64,000 nt of DNA from Nitrospiraceae bacterium (GCA_020632595.1 JACKFF010000003.1:124001-188000), one strand, 5' to 3'. Numbered from the stretch's first letter, positions 17,685 through 27,986 are shown. Translations and numbers: made by a program. The notes: generated by a model not told the origin, from the letters alone.

Positions 17685-18869
17685 TCAAGATGGAGTGGCC
17701 GGAGATTGGCCTTTCCGGATATTTAACCCATGATGTAAAAAAATAGAGACATTACTTGAAGCATTATTCACGACCGCCAATCCCGGTTCTTCCCCTCGAC
17801 CGGTTGCAATCGATAGGGTGGTTAATGCAAAGGGGGCATGCGGAGTGGGATAATCTCTTGGAGGATAATGAAAGGTCCCATCGCCCTTTCCAAATAACAA
17901 CGAAATACTTCCGGATTGAATATTGGCTACAGCCACATCCGGCACTTTGTCGCCGTCAAAATCCTGCGCCACTCCAAAATTTGGACCGGCATCACCCCCC
18001 GATTCCCTTCCCTCTTGAAAAGTCCCATCCCCATTTCCTAAAAACACGGTAATCGTGTTCATTTCACCGTTAATCACAAGAAGATCTATGGCTCGATCAG
18101 TGTTGAAATCTCCAAAGGAGACCCCCAATGGCCGTTTGCCAGTTCGATAGTCAGTTGGAGCCTGGAAAGTGCCATCCCCCAAACCCAGCCAGATCGACAC
18201 CGCATGACTCATCGGCCCTCCATTGGTCACGGCCAAATCCAAATGTTTATCCCCATTCAAATCCTCGGTGGCCACAGAAGTAGGCGTATCTCCATATTCA
18301 TATAACGGTCCCAACCGAAATTTTCCGTTCCCCATACCCAACAGGATTTGGATTTTGTCGTTGCGAAGGGCCACTGCTAAATCAGGAAGAAAATCTTCAT
18401 TAAAATCTCCTGTGGCGATACTCACTGGCGTACGGTGAACCAGGTATTGGGCTCCACGCAAAAAAGTACCGTCGCCTTGTCCCAAAAACACCAGAGCATG
18501 ATTATCCCCGGAGCACGCCACAACGAAATCCGGAACGTGGTCAAGATTAAAATCATCCACAGCTACATTCCTGGGCTCCTGACAGGCAGAAATCGTTTTT
18601 TGGTCCTGAAAACTCCCGTCCCCCTTTCCTAGAAGCAGTGACAGGGAATTTCCCTGAATATTGCTAGTGATCAAATCCGTAAATCCATCGCCGTTAAAAT
18701 CACTGGCATGGATTGAGGTAGGGTTTTTACCGACCGGAATGTCCAAATAATGATAAATCAGATCAGGAGGATGGTACTCCTCACGCGTAGGACAACCGAA
18801 CAGAGACAGCAGGCCCAAAATGCCCAGAGGAATAACAAGCCGAGCCCACAAAGTTTGACTGGAATACAA
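17685..18869 (-). CDS. FG-GAP/VCBS-repeat lipoprotein
   Basis: A 394-residue protein with a lipoprotein signal (LLSLFGC, Cys at 26) followed by six or seven beta-propeller blades of the FG-GAP/VCBS type. Each blade repeats a pattern like VAVDDFNLDHVPDFVVA, with a calcium-binding-like DxNxDxxxD loop, then LLGKGDGSF or a close variant. These folds resemble integrin alpha propellers and usually sit outside the cell or in the periplasm, binding proteins or glycans. No enzymatic motif is seen. It is isolated between small genes. Confidence 0.85.
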   Translation of the reverse strand: MYSSQTLWARLVIPLGILGLLSLFGCPTREEYHPPDLIYHYLDIPVGKNPTSIHASDFNGDGFTDLITSNIQGNSLSLLLGKGDGSFQDQKTISACQEPRNVAVDDFNLDHVPDFVVACSGDNHALVFLGQGDGTFLRGAQYLVHRTPVSIATGDFNEDFLPDLAVALRNDKIQILLGMGNGKFRLGPLYEYGDTPTSVATEDLNGDKHLDLAVTNGGPMSHAVSIWLGLGDGTFQAPTDYRTGKRPLGVSFGDFNTDRAIDLLVINGEMNTITVFLGNGDGTFQEGRESGGDAGPNFGVAQDFDGDKVPDVAVANIQSGSISLLFGKGDGTFHYPPRDYPTPHAPFALTTLSIATGRGEEPGLAVVNNASSNVSIFLHHGLNIRKGQSPATPS

Positions 18870-19134
18870 TTCTTCTTGCCTTTCTCCAGTTTATGTGGGT
18901 TGAGAGGGTGCAAATATAGACGCAGGATAAACCATGCTCAGCGCCTCGAGTATACGGATTTTCCCAAATGATGTAAAACCGGCTAGGAGTAAGAGAAAAT
19001 CCTTTCCTCTAACAAGCTAAAAAAATTTTGCCGGAGACAATTTTGAAAAGGGAGGCCATAGCCCACTGGATGACACGACTCTCATTATGTTATAGAGACC
19101 CCTTGTCTTTTTGTCTGTCTGTAAGGAGGAAATC

Positions 19135-19452
19135 ATGGCCGAAGAAAAGCAGAAAATTGATCTAAGCATGTACGGGGTAGCCGAAATCATAAAATGGTGC
19201 ATTACCCGCAACAACGGACGTATCCCAGGAACTGATACCGCAGCCTTCAAAGCACTACAGGCTGCACTAGCGGAGAAGCCGGCCACAGGAGACTATTTTA
19301 CGCTGGATAAATTTTGGAAAACACGAAAAGTCTTCGAATTTACCAAAGATGAGGTAGCCGTGGTTGATCGATGTCTTTATGATCTCCCGAATTTTGACGG
19401 CGCTCAGTTACCACAAATCCGTTACAAGTTTTGGCCAGCGGCTGTCTGTTAA
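19135..19452 (+). CDS. Hypothetical protein, about 105 residues
   Basis: A strong TAAGGAGG ribosome site sits before ATG 19135, which fixes the start (MAEEKQKIDLSMYGVAEII). The protein has no signal or membrane helix, a predicted helical N-terminal half and a C-terminal half rich in aromatic residues (YFTLDKFWKTRKVFEFTKDE, IRYKFWPAAVC). I do not recognise it. It stands alone on the plus strand. The ribosome site makes it a convincing gene. Confidence 0.7.
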   Translation: MAEEKQKIDLSMYGVAEIIKWCITRNNGRIPGTDTAAFKALQAALAEKPATGDYFTLDKFWKTRKVFEFTKDEVAVVDRCLYDLPNFDGAQLPQIRYKFWPAAVC

Positions 19453-19934
19453 AACTAGGATTATATCTAGGATCTAGGCCCCATACCTCTTGAACAAATT
19501 GTCATCTCCTTCGATTGCCTGTCTCCACGACAATCCTTGTCTTCAGGATCAGAATGGGAGCAACAGCCCTTCCAGACGGCTAGGATCAAGCTATGGGTGG
19601 ATGGCTCAAACCAGCAATTCTGGTATTCACCTAATGTTGGAGATACAGACACCTGGCGCACGGGGGGAGTGAAAACCGCCTAAGCCAAAATAACTTTTTG
19701 CGATCAAAAAGGCCAAAGCAGCCCACCCCAGATGCCACATGAGTGGATCCCTTCTTTTGTTAGGGTGGCCTCTTTCCGTTTTTAACAATACCCGGATAAT
19801 TCCCACCGTAACAACCAGGAACTGGTCACCTTTCTCGTGAAACTCTCCTCACCATGCGGAGAGGTATCTTATTATTGTGGTTTTCTTTTCATGAATGAAG
19901 GAAGGGCCCTGCTAACCCGAAGCGACAGTGATAC
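19453..19934. other. Convergent intergenic region
   Basis: About 480 bp between two converging genes. Short frames exist on both strands at 19467-19672 but overlap each other and have no ribosome site. The stretch near 19690-19790 contains several A- and T-runs that could serve as terminators, though I could not draw a clean stem-loop. I see no further feature. Confidence 0.4.
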
Positions 19935-21476
19935 TTACCCTTCCCCTTGAAGTAAATCTAGCGGGGAGAAATCATCGGTCAGAATCTGGCCAGGAGCGAG
20001 GAGGACCGGCTCCTGTGACATGAAAAATGCCAACCCCTCGGGTGGAAATCGATCACGGTTCATCTGACGAACCAGAAGATCCAAAAAGCTCGAATCACGC
20101 ATAACGGAGACAGGTTTTCCACCAAAAAAAATCAGGTTCACAGATCCTTTTTTTGTACCTAACCATTCAGGGCCCGCGACACCGTAGGACACCACATCAG
20201 GAAATGCCAGGCGCATCGTGGTCAACACCGCTTGCGCACGGCGAACATTAGCGGGCGAATCGGAAGACGCCAGATTAACGGCAACCGCGCCTTCAGGGTG
20301 CACATGTTTCCGCAATTCCTCAAAGAATTCCTGAGTCGTCACATGGAACGGAATGAGATGCCTGGCAAATACATCGACCCACACCACATCATACTGGAAG
20401 GGATTGTTTCGTAAAAACGTGCGGGCGTCTTCCACATACACATGATGGTTGGGCGGTGCCGAATAACCAAAATACCGTTCAGCGGCCCGGACAACAGAAG
20501 GGTCCATTTCAACCACATCTAATTCCAAATCGGGCCAGTTCTTCCCCAGCCACTTTGCCAATGATCCTCCTCCATGGCCTAAAATCAATCCTCGCTTAGG
20601 ATTCTCGACAATTGGCAACACACCCATCATGACCTGGCTATAGGGCAAGGCAAGAGATTCCGGCGTCGCTTTCCACATCACCGCGTGGAAGGTATTGTCC
20701 AAAATGAGATAGCGGAATAAATCATTTTCACTCACTCTAACCTGTTGGTACGGGCTATCCTCCTGATAAATGGCCGGTGGCAAAATGCTGACCGGATGAA
20801 ACCCCATCCAAGTCATTCCGGCTACTCCCGCAAGAAGCAGGGCCTGGAGACTCGGCTGGAGTATTCCAACTCTGAATGTCCACCATAGACCAAGACATAC
20901 CTGGACTACGCCAAGGATAGCGACCAATGCAGCACTACCCAGCCAGGTTAAAAGATAAAAGGACGTCCCCCAGGTTCCGATGAGGCTTCCGATGGTTGAA
21001 ACTGCAATCATGCCACCGGTATGACGTCCGAGATGCCCCATATCGCCGATAGCCAAACGCAAAAGGGCCGGGAGAACCCCGCTCAATCCAAATGCCGGAA
21101 CCGCCAACAGCACACTGGCTGCAAAACATGGCCCCCAGCGAGGATCCTGAATCCATTGGGCCACTCCAAAAACGACGGGCTGCCCTACCCATGCCAATAA
21201 CAAGGTCCAAGTGCCGGACAGCAACAACAGCCCAGCCAAAACCCGCTGCGGAGCATAACGATCAGCCAGCCAGCCTCCAGCGGCATATCCACTGCTCATG
21301 GCAGCAAGTACAACCCCGATCAACGCGCCCCAGACAAACAGCGAACTGCCAAAAACCGGCGCGAGAAGTCGACTTCCTAAAATTTCCAGCGCCATTACTA
21401 CCGCACCCGTCGAAAACGCTGTCGCAAAGCACCACCATCGTGGCAGACTGGATTGAGTCAACGAAGATCTTGTCAT
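19935..21476 (-). CDS. Membrane-fused spermidine synthase-like protein
   Basis: A 513-residue protein with an N-terminal membrane half (about seven to eight hydrophobic segments to residue 230, including the MALEILGSRLLAPVFGSS opening typical of fused-MFS/spermidine synthases). The C-terminal half is a Rossmann methyltransferase-like domain. The domain has LILGHGGGSLAKWL (cofactor loop), DVVEMDPSVVRAAERYF and VYVEDARTFL, as in polyamine aminopropyltransferases. True spermidine synthase activity is uncertain in such fusions. The gene stands alone and diverges from murJ. Confidence 0.85.
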   Translation of the reverse strand: MTRSSLTQSSLPRWWCFATAFSTGAVVMALEILGSRLLAPVFGSSLFVWGALIGVVLAAMSSGYAAGGWLADRYAPQRVLAGLLLLSGTWTLLLAWVGQPVVFGVAQWIQDPRWGPCFAASVLLAVPAFGLSGVLPALLRLAIGDMGHLGRHTGGMIAVSTIGSLIGTWGTSFYLLTWLGSAALVAILGVVQVCLGLWWTFRVGILQPSLQALLLAGVAGMTWMGFHPVSILPPAIYQEDSPYQQVRVSENDLFRYLILDNTFHAVMWKATPESLALPYSQVMMGVLPIVENPKRGLILGHGGGSLAKWLGKNWPDLELDVVEMDPSVVRAAERYFGYSAPPNHHVYVEDARTFLRNNPFQYDVVWVDVFARHLIPFHVTTQEFFEELRKHVHPEGAVAVNLASSDSPANVRRAQAVLTTMRLAFPDVVSYGVAGPEWLGTKKGSVNLIFFGGKPVSVMRDSSFLDLLVRQMNRDRFPPEGLAFFMSQEPVLLAPGQILTDDFSPLDLLQGEG

Positions 21477-21669
21477 AAGATGGAGAATTGAATGGACAAA
21501 AGGGAATTGATGCTAAAGCATGATTTAAAGGGTGTCAATTCAGAAACAAACGAAAAAACCCGTATCCAGGCTCTCCGTGCAGACCCGTGCCCTTTTATAA
21601 CACTAGAGCAAGACAATCGCCCTCTGACAGATGAAATAACTCACCCCTTCCGGTAACATTTCGATTCGG

Positions 21670-23289
21670 ATGTCTCAATCAGCTCCACCTCCACCAGCGC
21701 CGTCATCTCCTCAAGGAGAGGCACATCGTATTAGCCGTGCGGCCGGGCTGATCGGCGGAGCCACTTTCTGCAGTCGGATTCTCGGATTTATTCGAGATGT
21801 CACTCTCGCCAATTTGTTTGGCGCCAACGCTTCAGCAGACGCCTTTTACATCGCCTATCGAATTCCTAATCTGTTGCGAGAACTTTTTGCGGAAGGGTCC
21901 ATGTCTTCCGCCTTTATTCCGGTCTTCACCGAATATCATTCGACCCGCTCCAAGCAGGAAACCTGGGAATTAGCCAGCGCAGCATTCACCACGCTCCTGA
22001 CTCTCGTGACCGCTGTCACCTTAATGGGCATCGTTGCCGCTCCGAGTCTCGTCTGGCTTCTTGCCCCAGGCCTCCGTGGACAAGCAAATCAACTCGCCAC
22101 GACCACCCTCCTCACGCAGATCATGTTCCCCTACTTACTCTTCGTGAGCCTGGCGGCCCTGGCCATGGGCATACTCAATTCTCTCCATTCGTTTGCCGTT
22201 CCCGCCCTGGCTCCTGTCTTTTTCAATCTGTGCGTCATTTTCTTTGCAGTGGCCATTTCGCCCTTTTTTGATCAGGCGATTCTCGCTGTGGCCATTGGCA
22301 TTGTGGTGGGAGGACTCGCTCAATTCCTCATGCAATTACCCAGTTTACACAAGCACGGCTTCCCATTGTCCTGGAATTTTCATCCGCGCCATCCCGGAGT
22401 GAAACGAATGGGCTTTCTGCTCATTCCTTCCTTATTAGGGTTAGCTGTGACACAAATCAATCTCACCATCAGCACAATTTTAGCTTCGTATTTTCAAGGG
22501 GGCCCCACGTATCTGTTTTATGGAATGCGCCTCATTCAATTCCCATTAGGGATATTTGGTGTGGCAATGGCTACAGCCATTTTGCCAACCTTATCCGCCC
22601 AGGCAGCCCGTGGAGCCATTCATGAATTACGGGAGACGGTAAATTTCGGGTTACGCATGGTGCTATTTATCATCCTTCCAGCAATGGTTGGGCTGATCCT
22701 ATTACGCATACCGATTATTCACGTGTTTTTTGAGCATGGCGCCTTTTCGGCCATGGACACGATTGGAACCGCTTCGGCCCTTCTCGGATTCTCAATCGGA
22801 TTGTGGGCGTTTGCCAGTTATCGAATTTTGGCAACCGCGTTTTATTCCCTTCAAGATACGAAGACACCCGCCATCGTGGCTGTAGTTTCGGTTGGCCTCA
22901 ACATCGGGCTGTCATTATGGCTTATGCAATGGCTTCAATACACCGGATTAGCCCTGGCGGCCGCATGTGCCGCAATGGGAAATACCCTGATCTTACTGAC
23001 CATTTTAGGAAACCGGCTTCAAGGGTTACTGTGGAAGACACTCGCCATATCCCTGGTCCGCACAGGAATAGCTCTTCTCCCTCTCATCGCCGTTTCTCTC
23101 TGGATTGCCGGATTCCCGCTATGGCAGACAACAGGAGGGACGCCTGAAAAAGTTGCCTGGTTGACTCTGGCACTTGTTGCAAGCACGATTGGATATTTTT
23201 CCGTTCACCATGTATTCAAGTCAGAGGAGCTCATGCACCTGACGCTCATGTTGCGGCGAAAGATGCGCAAACCAACTTCTACAATCTAA
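21670..23289 (+). CDS. murJ: Lipid II flippase MurJ
   Basis: MurJ moves lipid-linked peptidoglycan precursor across the inner membrane. The 539-residue protein has the family opening GGATFCSRILGFIRDVTLANLFG, the segment AYRIPNLLRELFAEGSMSSAF that carries essential charged residues, and about 14 hydrophobic helices. The N-terminal 20 residues are Pro/Ser-rich. It is followed 72 bp later by dtd on the same strand. Confidence 0.93.
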   Translation: MSQSAPPPPAPSSPQGEAHRISRAAGLIGGATFCSRILGFIRDVTLANLFGANASADAFYIAYRIPNLLRELFAEGSMSSAFIPVFTEYHSTRSKQETWELASAAFTTLLTLVTAVTLMGIVAAPSLVWLLAPGLRGQANQLATTTLLTQIMFPYLLFVSLAALAMGILNSLHSFAVPALAPVFFNLCVIFFAVAISPFFDQAILAVAIGIVVGGLAQFLMQLPSLHKHGFPLSWNFHPRHPGVKRMGFLLIPSLLGLAVTQINLTISTILASYFQGGPTYLFYGMRLIQFPLGIFGVAMATAILPTLSAQAARGAIHELRETVNFGLRMVLFIILPAMVGLILLRIPIIHVFFEHGAFSAMDTIGTASALLGFSIGLWAFASYRILATAFYSLQDTKTPAIVAVVSVGLNIGLSLWLMQWLQYTGLALAAACAAMGNTLILLTILGNRLQGLLWKTLAISLVRTGIALLPLIAVSLWIAGFPLWQTTGGTPEKVAWLTLALVASTIGYFSVHHVFKSEELMHLTLMLRRKMRKPTSTI

Positions 23290-23361
23290 GCATAGGGACT
23301 GACAGGCCTCCCTTCAGCATGCCCGGCTGTCCTTAAGTTAAGCGGTATCAGAAAAGGGCTC

Positions 23362-23859
23362 ATGATTGCCGTTATTCAACGCGTCAGACAGGCTTCAGTC
23401 ACGGTGGAAAACCAAGTCATCGCCCGCATTAACCGGGGACTTGTCATTCTGTTAGGTGTGGCCCAAGGCGATACCGAACAAGACGTGTCCTTCATGGCCC
23501 AGAAAATTCCTCGCCTACGAATTTTTCCGGACCCGCAAGGGAAAATGACTGATGCCCTTCAAGACATCAATGGCGAACTCCTCCTAGTCTCCCAATTTAC
23601 CTTACTGGCTAATACCGAAAAAGGACGACGCCCAAGCTTTGAATCGGCAGCGTCTCCTGAAGAAGCACGCATGCGATATCATGAATTATTGGAACAATTC
23701 CAAGCCCTCAATCTGTCTGTACAAGCAGGAATGTTTGGTAAGACAATGGTCGTGTCATTGGACAATGACGGTCCAATGACCCTCATCCTGGACAGCAGGG
23801 CAGACAAAGGAGTAAATAAGGTTAAGAACCTCTTACATCAGGCCGATAGACATACATAG
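23362..23859 (+). CDS. dtd: D-aminoacyl-tRNA deacylase
   Basis: Dtd removes D-amino acids (and glycine mischarged on tRNA-Ala) from tRNA. The 165-residue protein starts MIAVIQRVRQASVTV and has the active-site motifs LLVSQFTLLA (SQxT) and the second-site segment around NDGPMTLILDS (the usual NxGPxT signature), both intact. The C-terminus is about 15 residues longer than E. coli Dtd. It is likely co-transcribed with the next gene. Confidence 0.95.
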   Translation: MIAVIQRVRQASVTVENQVIARINRGLVILLGVAQGDTEQDVSFMAQKIPRLRIFPDPQGKMTDALQDINGELLLVSQFTLLANTEKGRRPSFESAASPEEARMRYHELLEQFQALNLSVQAGMFGKTMVVSLDNDGPMTLILDSRADKGVNKVKNLLHQADRHT

Positions 23860-23914
23860 AAACCGACACACCCAGAAGAAGGGTCATTCGGTGGAAAGAG
23901 AGGGAAGGGCATTG

Positions 23915-24478
23915 ATGACACAAATCCCTGAACAACATCCTCTAAGGCAGTTATTTGGCCGGTTGACAGAACGAAACTTTTCCGAAGCGTTGGGATGGCC
24001 GGATTTTCAAGTGACGGAATATGTTTCAAACCTGCTTCTCGAATTTATCCATATCGATCAACTCTCCCGCATCAAGGACCATGAGGGAGAACCCGTCGAA
24101 ACAGTGGTGGAACTCCTATATGCAGCCGAATCCCATAACCTACAGTCTTCCGCTGAAAAGGAGCGTGATATTCATCGTCATATTGGAGACCTGACTTTGT
24201 TCCTCGCCGGACTCTTCCCCGAATATTGCAAGCGGATAAAATGCTCCGGACTTATTCACCATAAAGACTTTTTGGTGGATTACGTCAAAGCCGGCAAACG
24301 CTCCTACAGTATTGTCGCTGCCCATCAGGATCCTGAGGGCAAAAACCCACCCGCACTCTTTCAAACGCTTTCAACCAATTTTGAACTCTGTGTCGCGGGC
24401 CTTGGTTTTGTCCGATTAGACCTGGATCGTTTTCAGGATCCTAGCCTGAAACAGGCGAAAAGCCACCTTTTTCACTAG
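23915..24478 (+). CDS. Hypothetical protein, about 187 residues
   Basis: A soluble, mainly helical protein starting MTQIPEQHPLRQLFGRLTERN. I chose ATG 23915, preceded by GGAAGGG, over a GTG 24 bases upstream. Conserved-looking blocks are a WPDFQVTEYVSNLLLEFI helix, a histidine-containing RDIHRHIGDLTLFLAGLFPE and the C-terminal LCVAGLGFVRLDLDRF. The pattern is seen in uncharacterised proteins of Nitrospira and deltaproteobacteria as far as I recall, but I cannot name a domain. It follows dtd by about 55 bp. Confidence 0.65.
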   Translation: MTQIPEQHPLRQLFGRLTERNFSEALGWPDFQVTEYVSNLLLEFIHIDQLSRIKDHEGEPVETVVELLYAAESHNLQSSAEKERDIHRHIGDLTLFLAGLFPEYCKRIKCSGLIHHKDFLVDYVKAGKRSYSIVAAHQDPEGKNPPALFQTLSTNFELCVAGLGFVRLDLDRFQDPSLKQAKSHLFH

Positions 24479-24932
24479 GCGCTAGCCTTTACGGCTGTTT
24501 TCTAAGCTCGTTCCGCAATATGGGGACCCACCAGCCCTTTTCGCAGTCTCGCTGAATGTTGCGGGATGGCACGTCTCATCTTCCAGAGAATTTGCAAACC
24601 CGACAAAAACAGCCTAATCAAAATCAATGTGACAGAACATCACAATGATCTCTATCTCGAGGCTCTATGTTTTTCACTTACATTTTCCTTGAACTCGCGT
24701 TCTGGCTTCGAGCGGGTCAATCAGGAGGATGCCCTCCAAATTAAAAGGAGAGAAAACAATTTTCCTCTCCCGCCTATTCAGATGACATACAAATATGCCG
24801 AAATGCCAATGATCGGATAACACCATGAATATATCCTCGCGTTCATGGACCCCGGTAGTATGAGGATTTGTCGTTCCTCGGAAACAGAGTCTTTCGAGCC
24901 ACTTCCGAAGGTCTTGTGACCAAGAGTCCTGT
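24479..24932. other. Intergenic region upstream of the HDOD-GGDEF gene
   Basis: About 450 bp with no supported gene. Small frames on both strands (24566-24820 plus, 24674-25105 minus) have no ribosome site and the second overlaps the next gene. I see no clear riboswitch fold or stem-loop. Confidence 0.4.
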
Positions 24933-26453
24933 ATGACACCAGAACTTGAAAAGAAACTCCAATCCTGCCCAAGTCTTCCAAGCCCGACTAACGTCGCCAT
25001 ACAAATCATCAAATTAGCCAACGAACCCGAAGTCGACATCGACCGTATCATTAAAATTCTGCATTGTGATCCGGCGCTGGCCAGCAAAATTCTACGAATC
25101 GCCAATTCTCCCTTATATCCTTATTCCAAAAAAATCGAGAATCTTCATCAAGCGGTCATGGTCCTTGGTCTCAACGCGACCATTTCTCTTGCCCTGTCCT
25201 TTTCGTTAATGAAATCGCTTCAGACCCATCGAAGGTCTGGCTTGGACTATTCGCTGTATTGGAAACGTGCCATCCTAGCTGGAACAGCCTGTCGTGTCCT
25301 TGGAGCGGCCTGTGGGTTGGCTGAAATCGAAGAGTTGTATCTTTCGAGTCTCATACAAGATCTGGGGATGCTCGCACTCGATCAGGTGTTCCTGGACCTC
25401 TATAATCCCCCGGAGCTGGATCAAACATGCCATGCCAGCATTATTGCTCACGAAAAACAATGTCTAGCGGTGAATCATGCCGCTGTGGGAAGTTGGCTCT
25501 TGACACAGTGGAACTTTCCAGACCGCATCCGATTAGCCATAGCCGGGAGCGATGACTCCTCCCGCATTCCCCCGCAAGATGAACGCGCGAAATTTGTCTA
25601 TTGTGTGTCGCTGTCAGGGAAAATTGCGGAAATATTTCTACGCGAGTCTCATAGCGAATATCTCCAGGTTGTCAAAGAAGAAGCCCATAACTTACTGAAT
25701 CTCACTCCAGAGGCGCTTATGGAGGTGCTGGAAAAGACCGAAGTCCTTATTCCAGAGACGGAGAAAATCTTTCAGACAGACCTACAGACGTGGACCGAAC
25801 CTCAAGCCATTCTGGAAAAAGCCAGGGAGGCACTTCTCCTCCGAAGCCTTCAGACTATCAAGGAAGTTCAGGAACTCCAAATCAACAAAGCGACGATGGA
25901 AGCCCAATTCCAAAATTTGGAAGAAATCCACCGTAATGATCCCCTCACCGGCACCGTGGCAAGAGCTTACCTCGATCAATACTTAGACTCCTCTTTTAAA
26001 CAGGCGCTCGCCAATGAAGAATGTTTGACCCTGGTATTTGGAGACCTTGATAAATTCAAATCCGTCAATGATACGTATGGACACCAGGCGGGGGATAGCA
26101 TCCTTCAATCCACAGCACGTCTACTGCTTGCACAGGTTCGCACCACCGATATGGTCGGACGATACGGAGGAGAAGAATTCGTGCTCATTCTCCCGAAAAC
26201 CTCATCACCCGCCGCTAAAATAGTGTGTGAAAGAATTCTCTCCGCATTTCGCAATACAACCCATGAAATAGCCAAAAATCAAAAGATTGGGGTCACCATT
26301 TCTCTGGGAGTCGCAACACACACCCCGGATATGCCCTATACCAATATCACCGCCCTGCTCCTTGCCGCAGACAAAGCCGCCTATCATTCTAAATCCCACG
26401 GTCGCAACCAGTGCACCTATTATGAGAAGATAAGAATTGAACAGCCGGCTTAA
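24933..26453 (+). CDS. HDOD domain - GGDEF diguanylate cyclase
   Basis: A 506-residue cytoplasmic signalling protein. Residues about 10-210 form an HDOD domain (LPSPTNVAIQIIKLANEPEV, then ILRIANSPLYP), a non-catalytic relative of HD phosphohydrolases that relays signals. A coiled linker (about 290-335) precedes the GGDEF domain, which has DPLTGTVARAYLDQYL, the metal-binding FGDLDKFKSVNDTYGH, and an active GGEEF at 412-416. An RxxD inhibitory site (RTTD, 403-406) lies five residues before it, so product feedback by c-di-GMP is likely. It appears to be monocistronic. Confidence 0.92.
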   Translation: MTPELEKKLQSCPSLPSPTNVAIQIIKLANEPEVDIDRIIKILHCDPALASKILRIANSPLYPYSKKIENLHQAVMVLGLNATISLALSFSLMKSLQTHRRSGLDYSLYWKRAILAGTACRVLGAACGLAEIEELYLSSLIQDLGMLALDQVFLDLYNPPELDQTCHASIIAHEKQCLAVNHAAVGSWLLTQWNFPDRIRLAIAGSDDSSRIPPQDERAKFVYCVSLSGKIAEIFLRESHSEYLQVVKEEAHNLLNLTPEALMEVLEKTEVLIPETEKIFQTDLQTWTEPQAILEKAREALLLRSLQTIKEVQELQINKATMEAQFQNLEEIHRNDPLTGTVARAYLDQYLDSSFKQALANEECLTLVFGDLDKFKSVNDTYGHQAGDSILQSTARLLLAQVRTTDMVGRYGGEEFVLILPKTSSPAAKIVCERILSAFRNTTHEIAKNQKIGVTISLGVATHTPDMPYTNITALLLAADKAAYHSKSHGRNQCTYYEKIRIEQPA

Positions 26454-26508
26454 CACTGGAAGCAGCATCGACCCGTCAGTCCACTTCATTTTTTAACTCC
26501 TTCGTCCT

Positions 26509-27429
26509 TTGGCTAATCCCACCATCATTCCGACTCCAAAAGTCCTGATCCATGGGGGTGCAGGCTCCCGGCAACCAACCCACAGTCAGTTAGTTTGCCT
26601 GACAGAGGCACTCATGAAGGGACATGAATGCCTCAAGGCAGGGCATTCATCATTAGATGCGGTAGAAACCATGATCCTCTACCTGGAAGAATCGGGACAG
26701 TTTAATGCCGGGCGAGGATCGCTTCGACAACTCGACGGGATTCAACGGATGGATGCATCGATCATGGACGGGCAGACCTTATCGGCTGGCGGTGTAGCAG
26801 GGCTGGAAGGATATCTTCATCCAATCTGCGCCGCACGACGGATCATGACCGATACCGACCATGTATTGATAGTTGGCCCACATGCCAATCGATTGGCTGG
26901 GCATTTTGGTTTAGCCCGATTGGTCCATCTGAAAAGTTCGACTCCACTGAGGAACAAACGGGGTTCACGAAACAGGATTAATCCTAAAACCCAAGCGCTT
27001 TACCGTCAGTTAGGATTGTATGACACCGTCGGGGCGGCCGCTCTAGACTGTGCCGGCCATCTTGCCGCAGGGGCCTCATCAGGAGGAGTGGCGGTCATGT
27101 TACCTGGCCGTGTTGGAGATACCCCCTTAATTGGCGCGGGCGTGTATGCCGATGATACCGCCGGGGCCATTTCCATGACGGGCTTAGGAGAATCCATCAT
27201 ACGAGCCGGCATGGCCAAACATTTGGCTATCCTGCTCGGGCTAGGCTGGACGCCAGTAAAAGCTGCTAACTATGCACTGAAGGCACTCGTCAGCCGAGTA
27301 CAGGGAGAGGCCGGATGCCTCGTCCTCGATCGCACTGGAAGGTTTGCGATTCGGCATACCACTCCATGGATGAGCGCCGGGTATTGGAATGGCCGTGGTA
27401 AGCCTGTAGTCAAAAATCGCTTTTCCTGA
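26509..27429 (+). CDS. Isoaspartyl peptidase / type III L-asparaginase (Ntn hydrolase)
   Basis: A 306-residue member of the plant-type asparaginase family, which cleaves itself and then hydrolyses isoaspartyl dipeptides and asparagine. The N-terminal IHGGAGS and FNAGRGS motifs and the autocleavage Thr in YDTVGAAALD near residue 172 are visible, with GDTPLIGAGVYADD and MTGLGE contributing the substrate pocket. The frame opens with TTG at 26509 and no strong ribosome site, and the next in-frame ATG lies inside the domain, so the exact start is uncertain. It runs into a VOC-family gene 113 bp later. Confidence 0.88.
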   Translation: MANPTIIPTPKVLIHGGAGSRQPTHSQLVCLTEALMKGHECLKAGHSSLDAVETMILYLEESGQFNAGRGSLRQLDGIQRMDASIMDGQTLSAGGVAGLEGYLHPICAARRIMTDTDHVLIVGPHANRLAGHFGLARLVHLKSSTPLRNKRGSRNRINPKTQALYRQLGLYDTVGAAALDCAGHLAAGASSGGVAVMLPGRVGDTPLIGAGVYADDTAGAISMTGLGESIIRAGMAKHLAILLGLGWTPVKAANYALKALVSRVQGEAGCLVLDRTGRFAIRHTTPWMSAGYWNGRGKPVVKNRFS

Positions 27430-27542
27430 AAGTGCTTCGTGCCCATTTTTTATTGACCGCTCAACCTTAGCCATCTATAAACAGCAACATATTTTCATTG
27501 ATCATCCGAAACATGGGATAATTCCTTAAAGGAAGTAATAAT

Positions 27543-27986
27543 ATGGCTTCTTCCACCTTTCATCTCTCCATTCCGGTTAAGGATATCGATTCCACCAAAG
27601 AATTTTATGTTCAAGGCCTGGGATGCGGCTCGGGCCGCCAGTCTTCCGTCGCCATCACATTAAATTTTCATGGCCACCAAATTGTGGCCCATGTGACCAA
27701 GGACCTTGGCCCCCAACAAACCAGTATCTACCCCCGACATTTCGGATTAATCTGCCGGACAGAAGAGGAGTGGAATGAACTCCGGAATCGGGCCCAAACG
27801 AATAGCCTCCTATTTTTCCGTGAACCCCGTCGACGATTTTCTGGCACCCCTCTCGAACACTTAACGTTTTTTCTGGAAGATCCGTCGCATAATCTGCTTG
27901 AATTCAAATATTACCTCAATGCGAATGCCATCTTCGGGGAAGAGACTTTTTCCCAAATCGGGGACGCCCATGAAATGCATGGGTAG
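27543..27986 (+). CDS. VOC family (glyoxalase-like) protein
   Basis: A 147-residue vicinal-oxygen-chelate fold protein. Strand-helix repeats start with FHLSIPVKDIDSTKEFYVQ (His as first metal ligand) and end with EHLTFFLEDPSHNLLEFKYY, where His and Glu complete the metal site. AAGGAAG lies close before the ATG. Families with this pattern include dioxygenase-like and fosfomycin-resistance-like enzymes; the substrate cannot be told from sequence alone. Confidence 0.85.
   Translation: MASSTFHLSIPVKDIDSTKEFYVQGLGCGSGRQSSVAITLNFHGHQIVAHVTKDLGPQQTSIYPRHFGLICRTEEEWNELRNRAQTNSLLFFREPRRRFSGTPLEHLTFFLEDPSHNLLEFKYYLNANAIFGEETFSQIGDAHEMHG

Noticed and set aside
21686..21696. CACCTCCACCA, identical to the tmRNA 3' end, as a possible attachment-site copy
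   Set aside because: It encodes a Pro-rich stretch at the start of murJ, 18 kb away, with no integrase or island border.
24566..24820. 84-codon frame between the hypothetical gene and the HDOD-GGDEF gene
   Set aside because: No ribosome site, and the composition looks non-coding.
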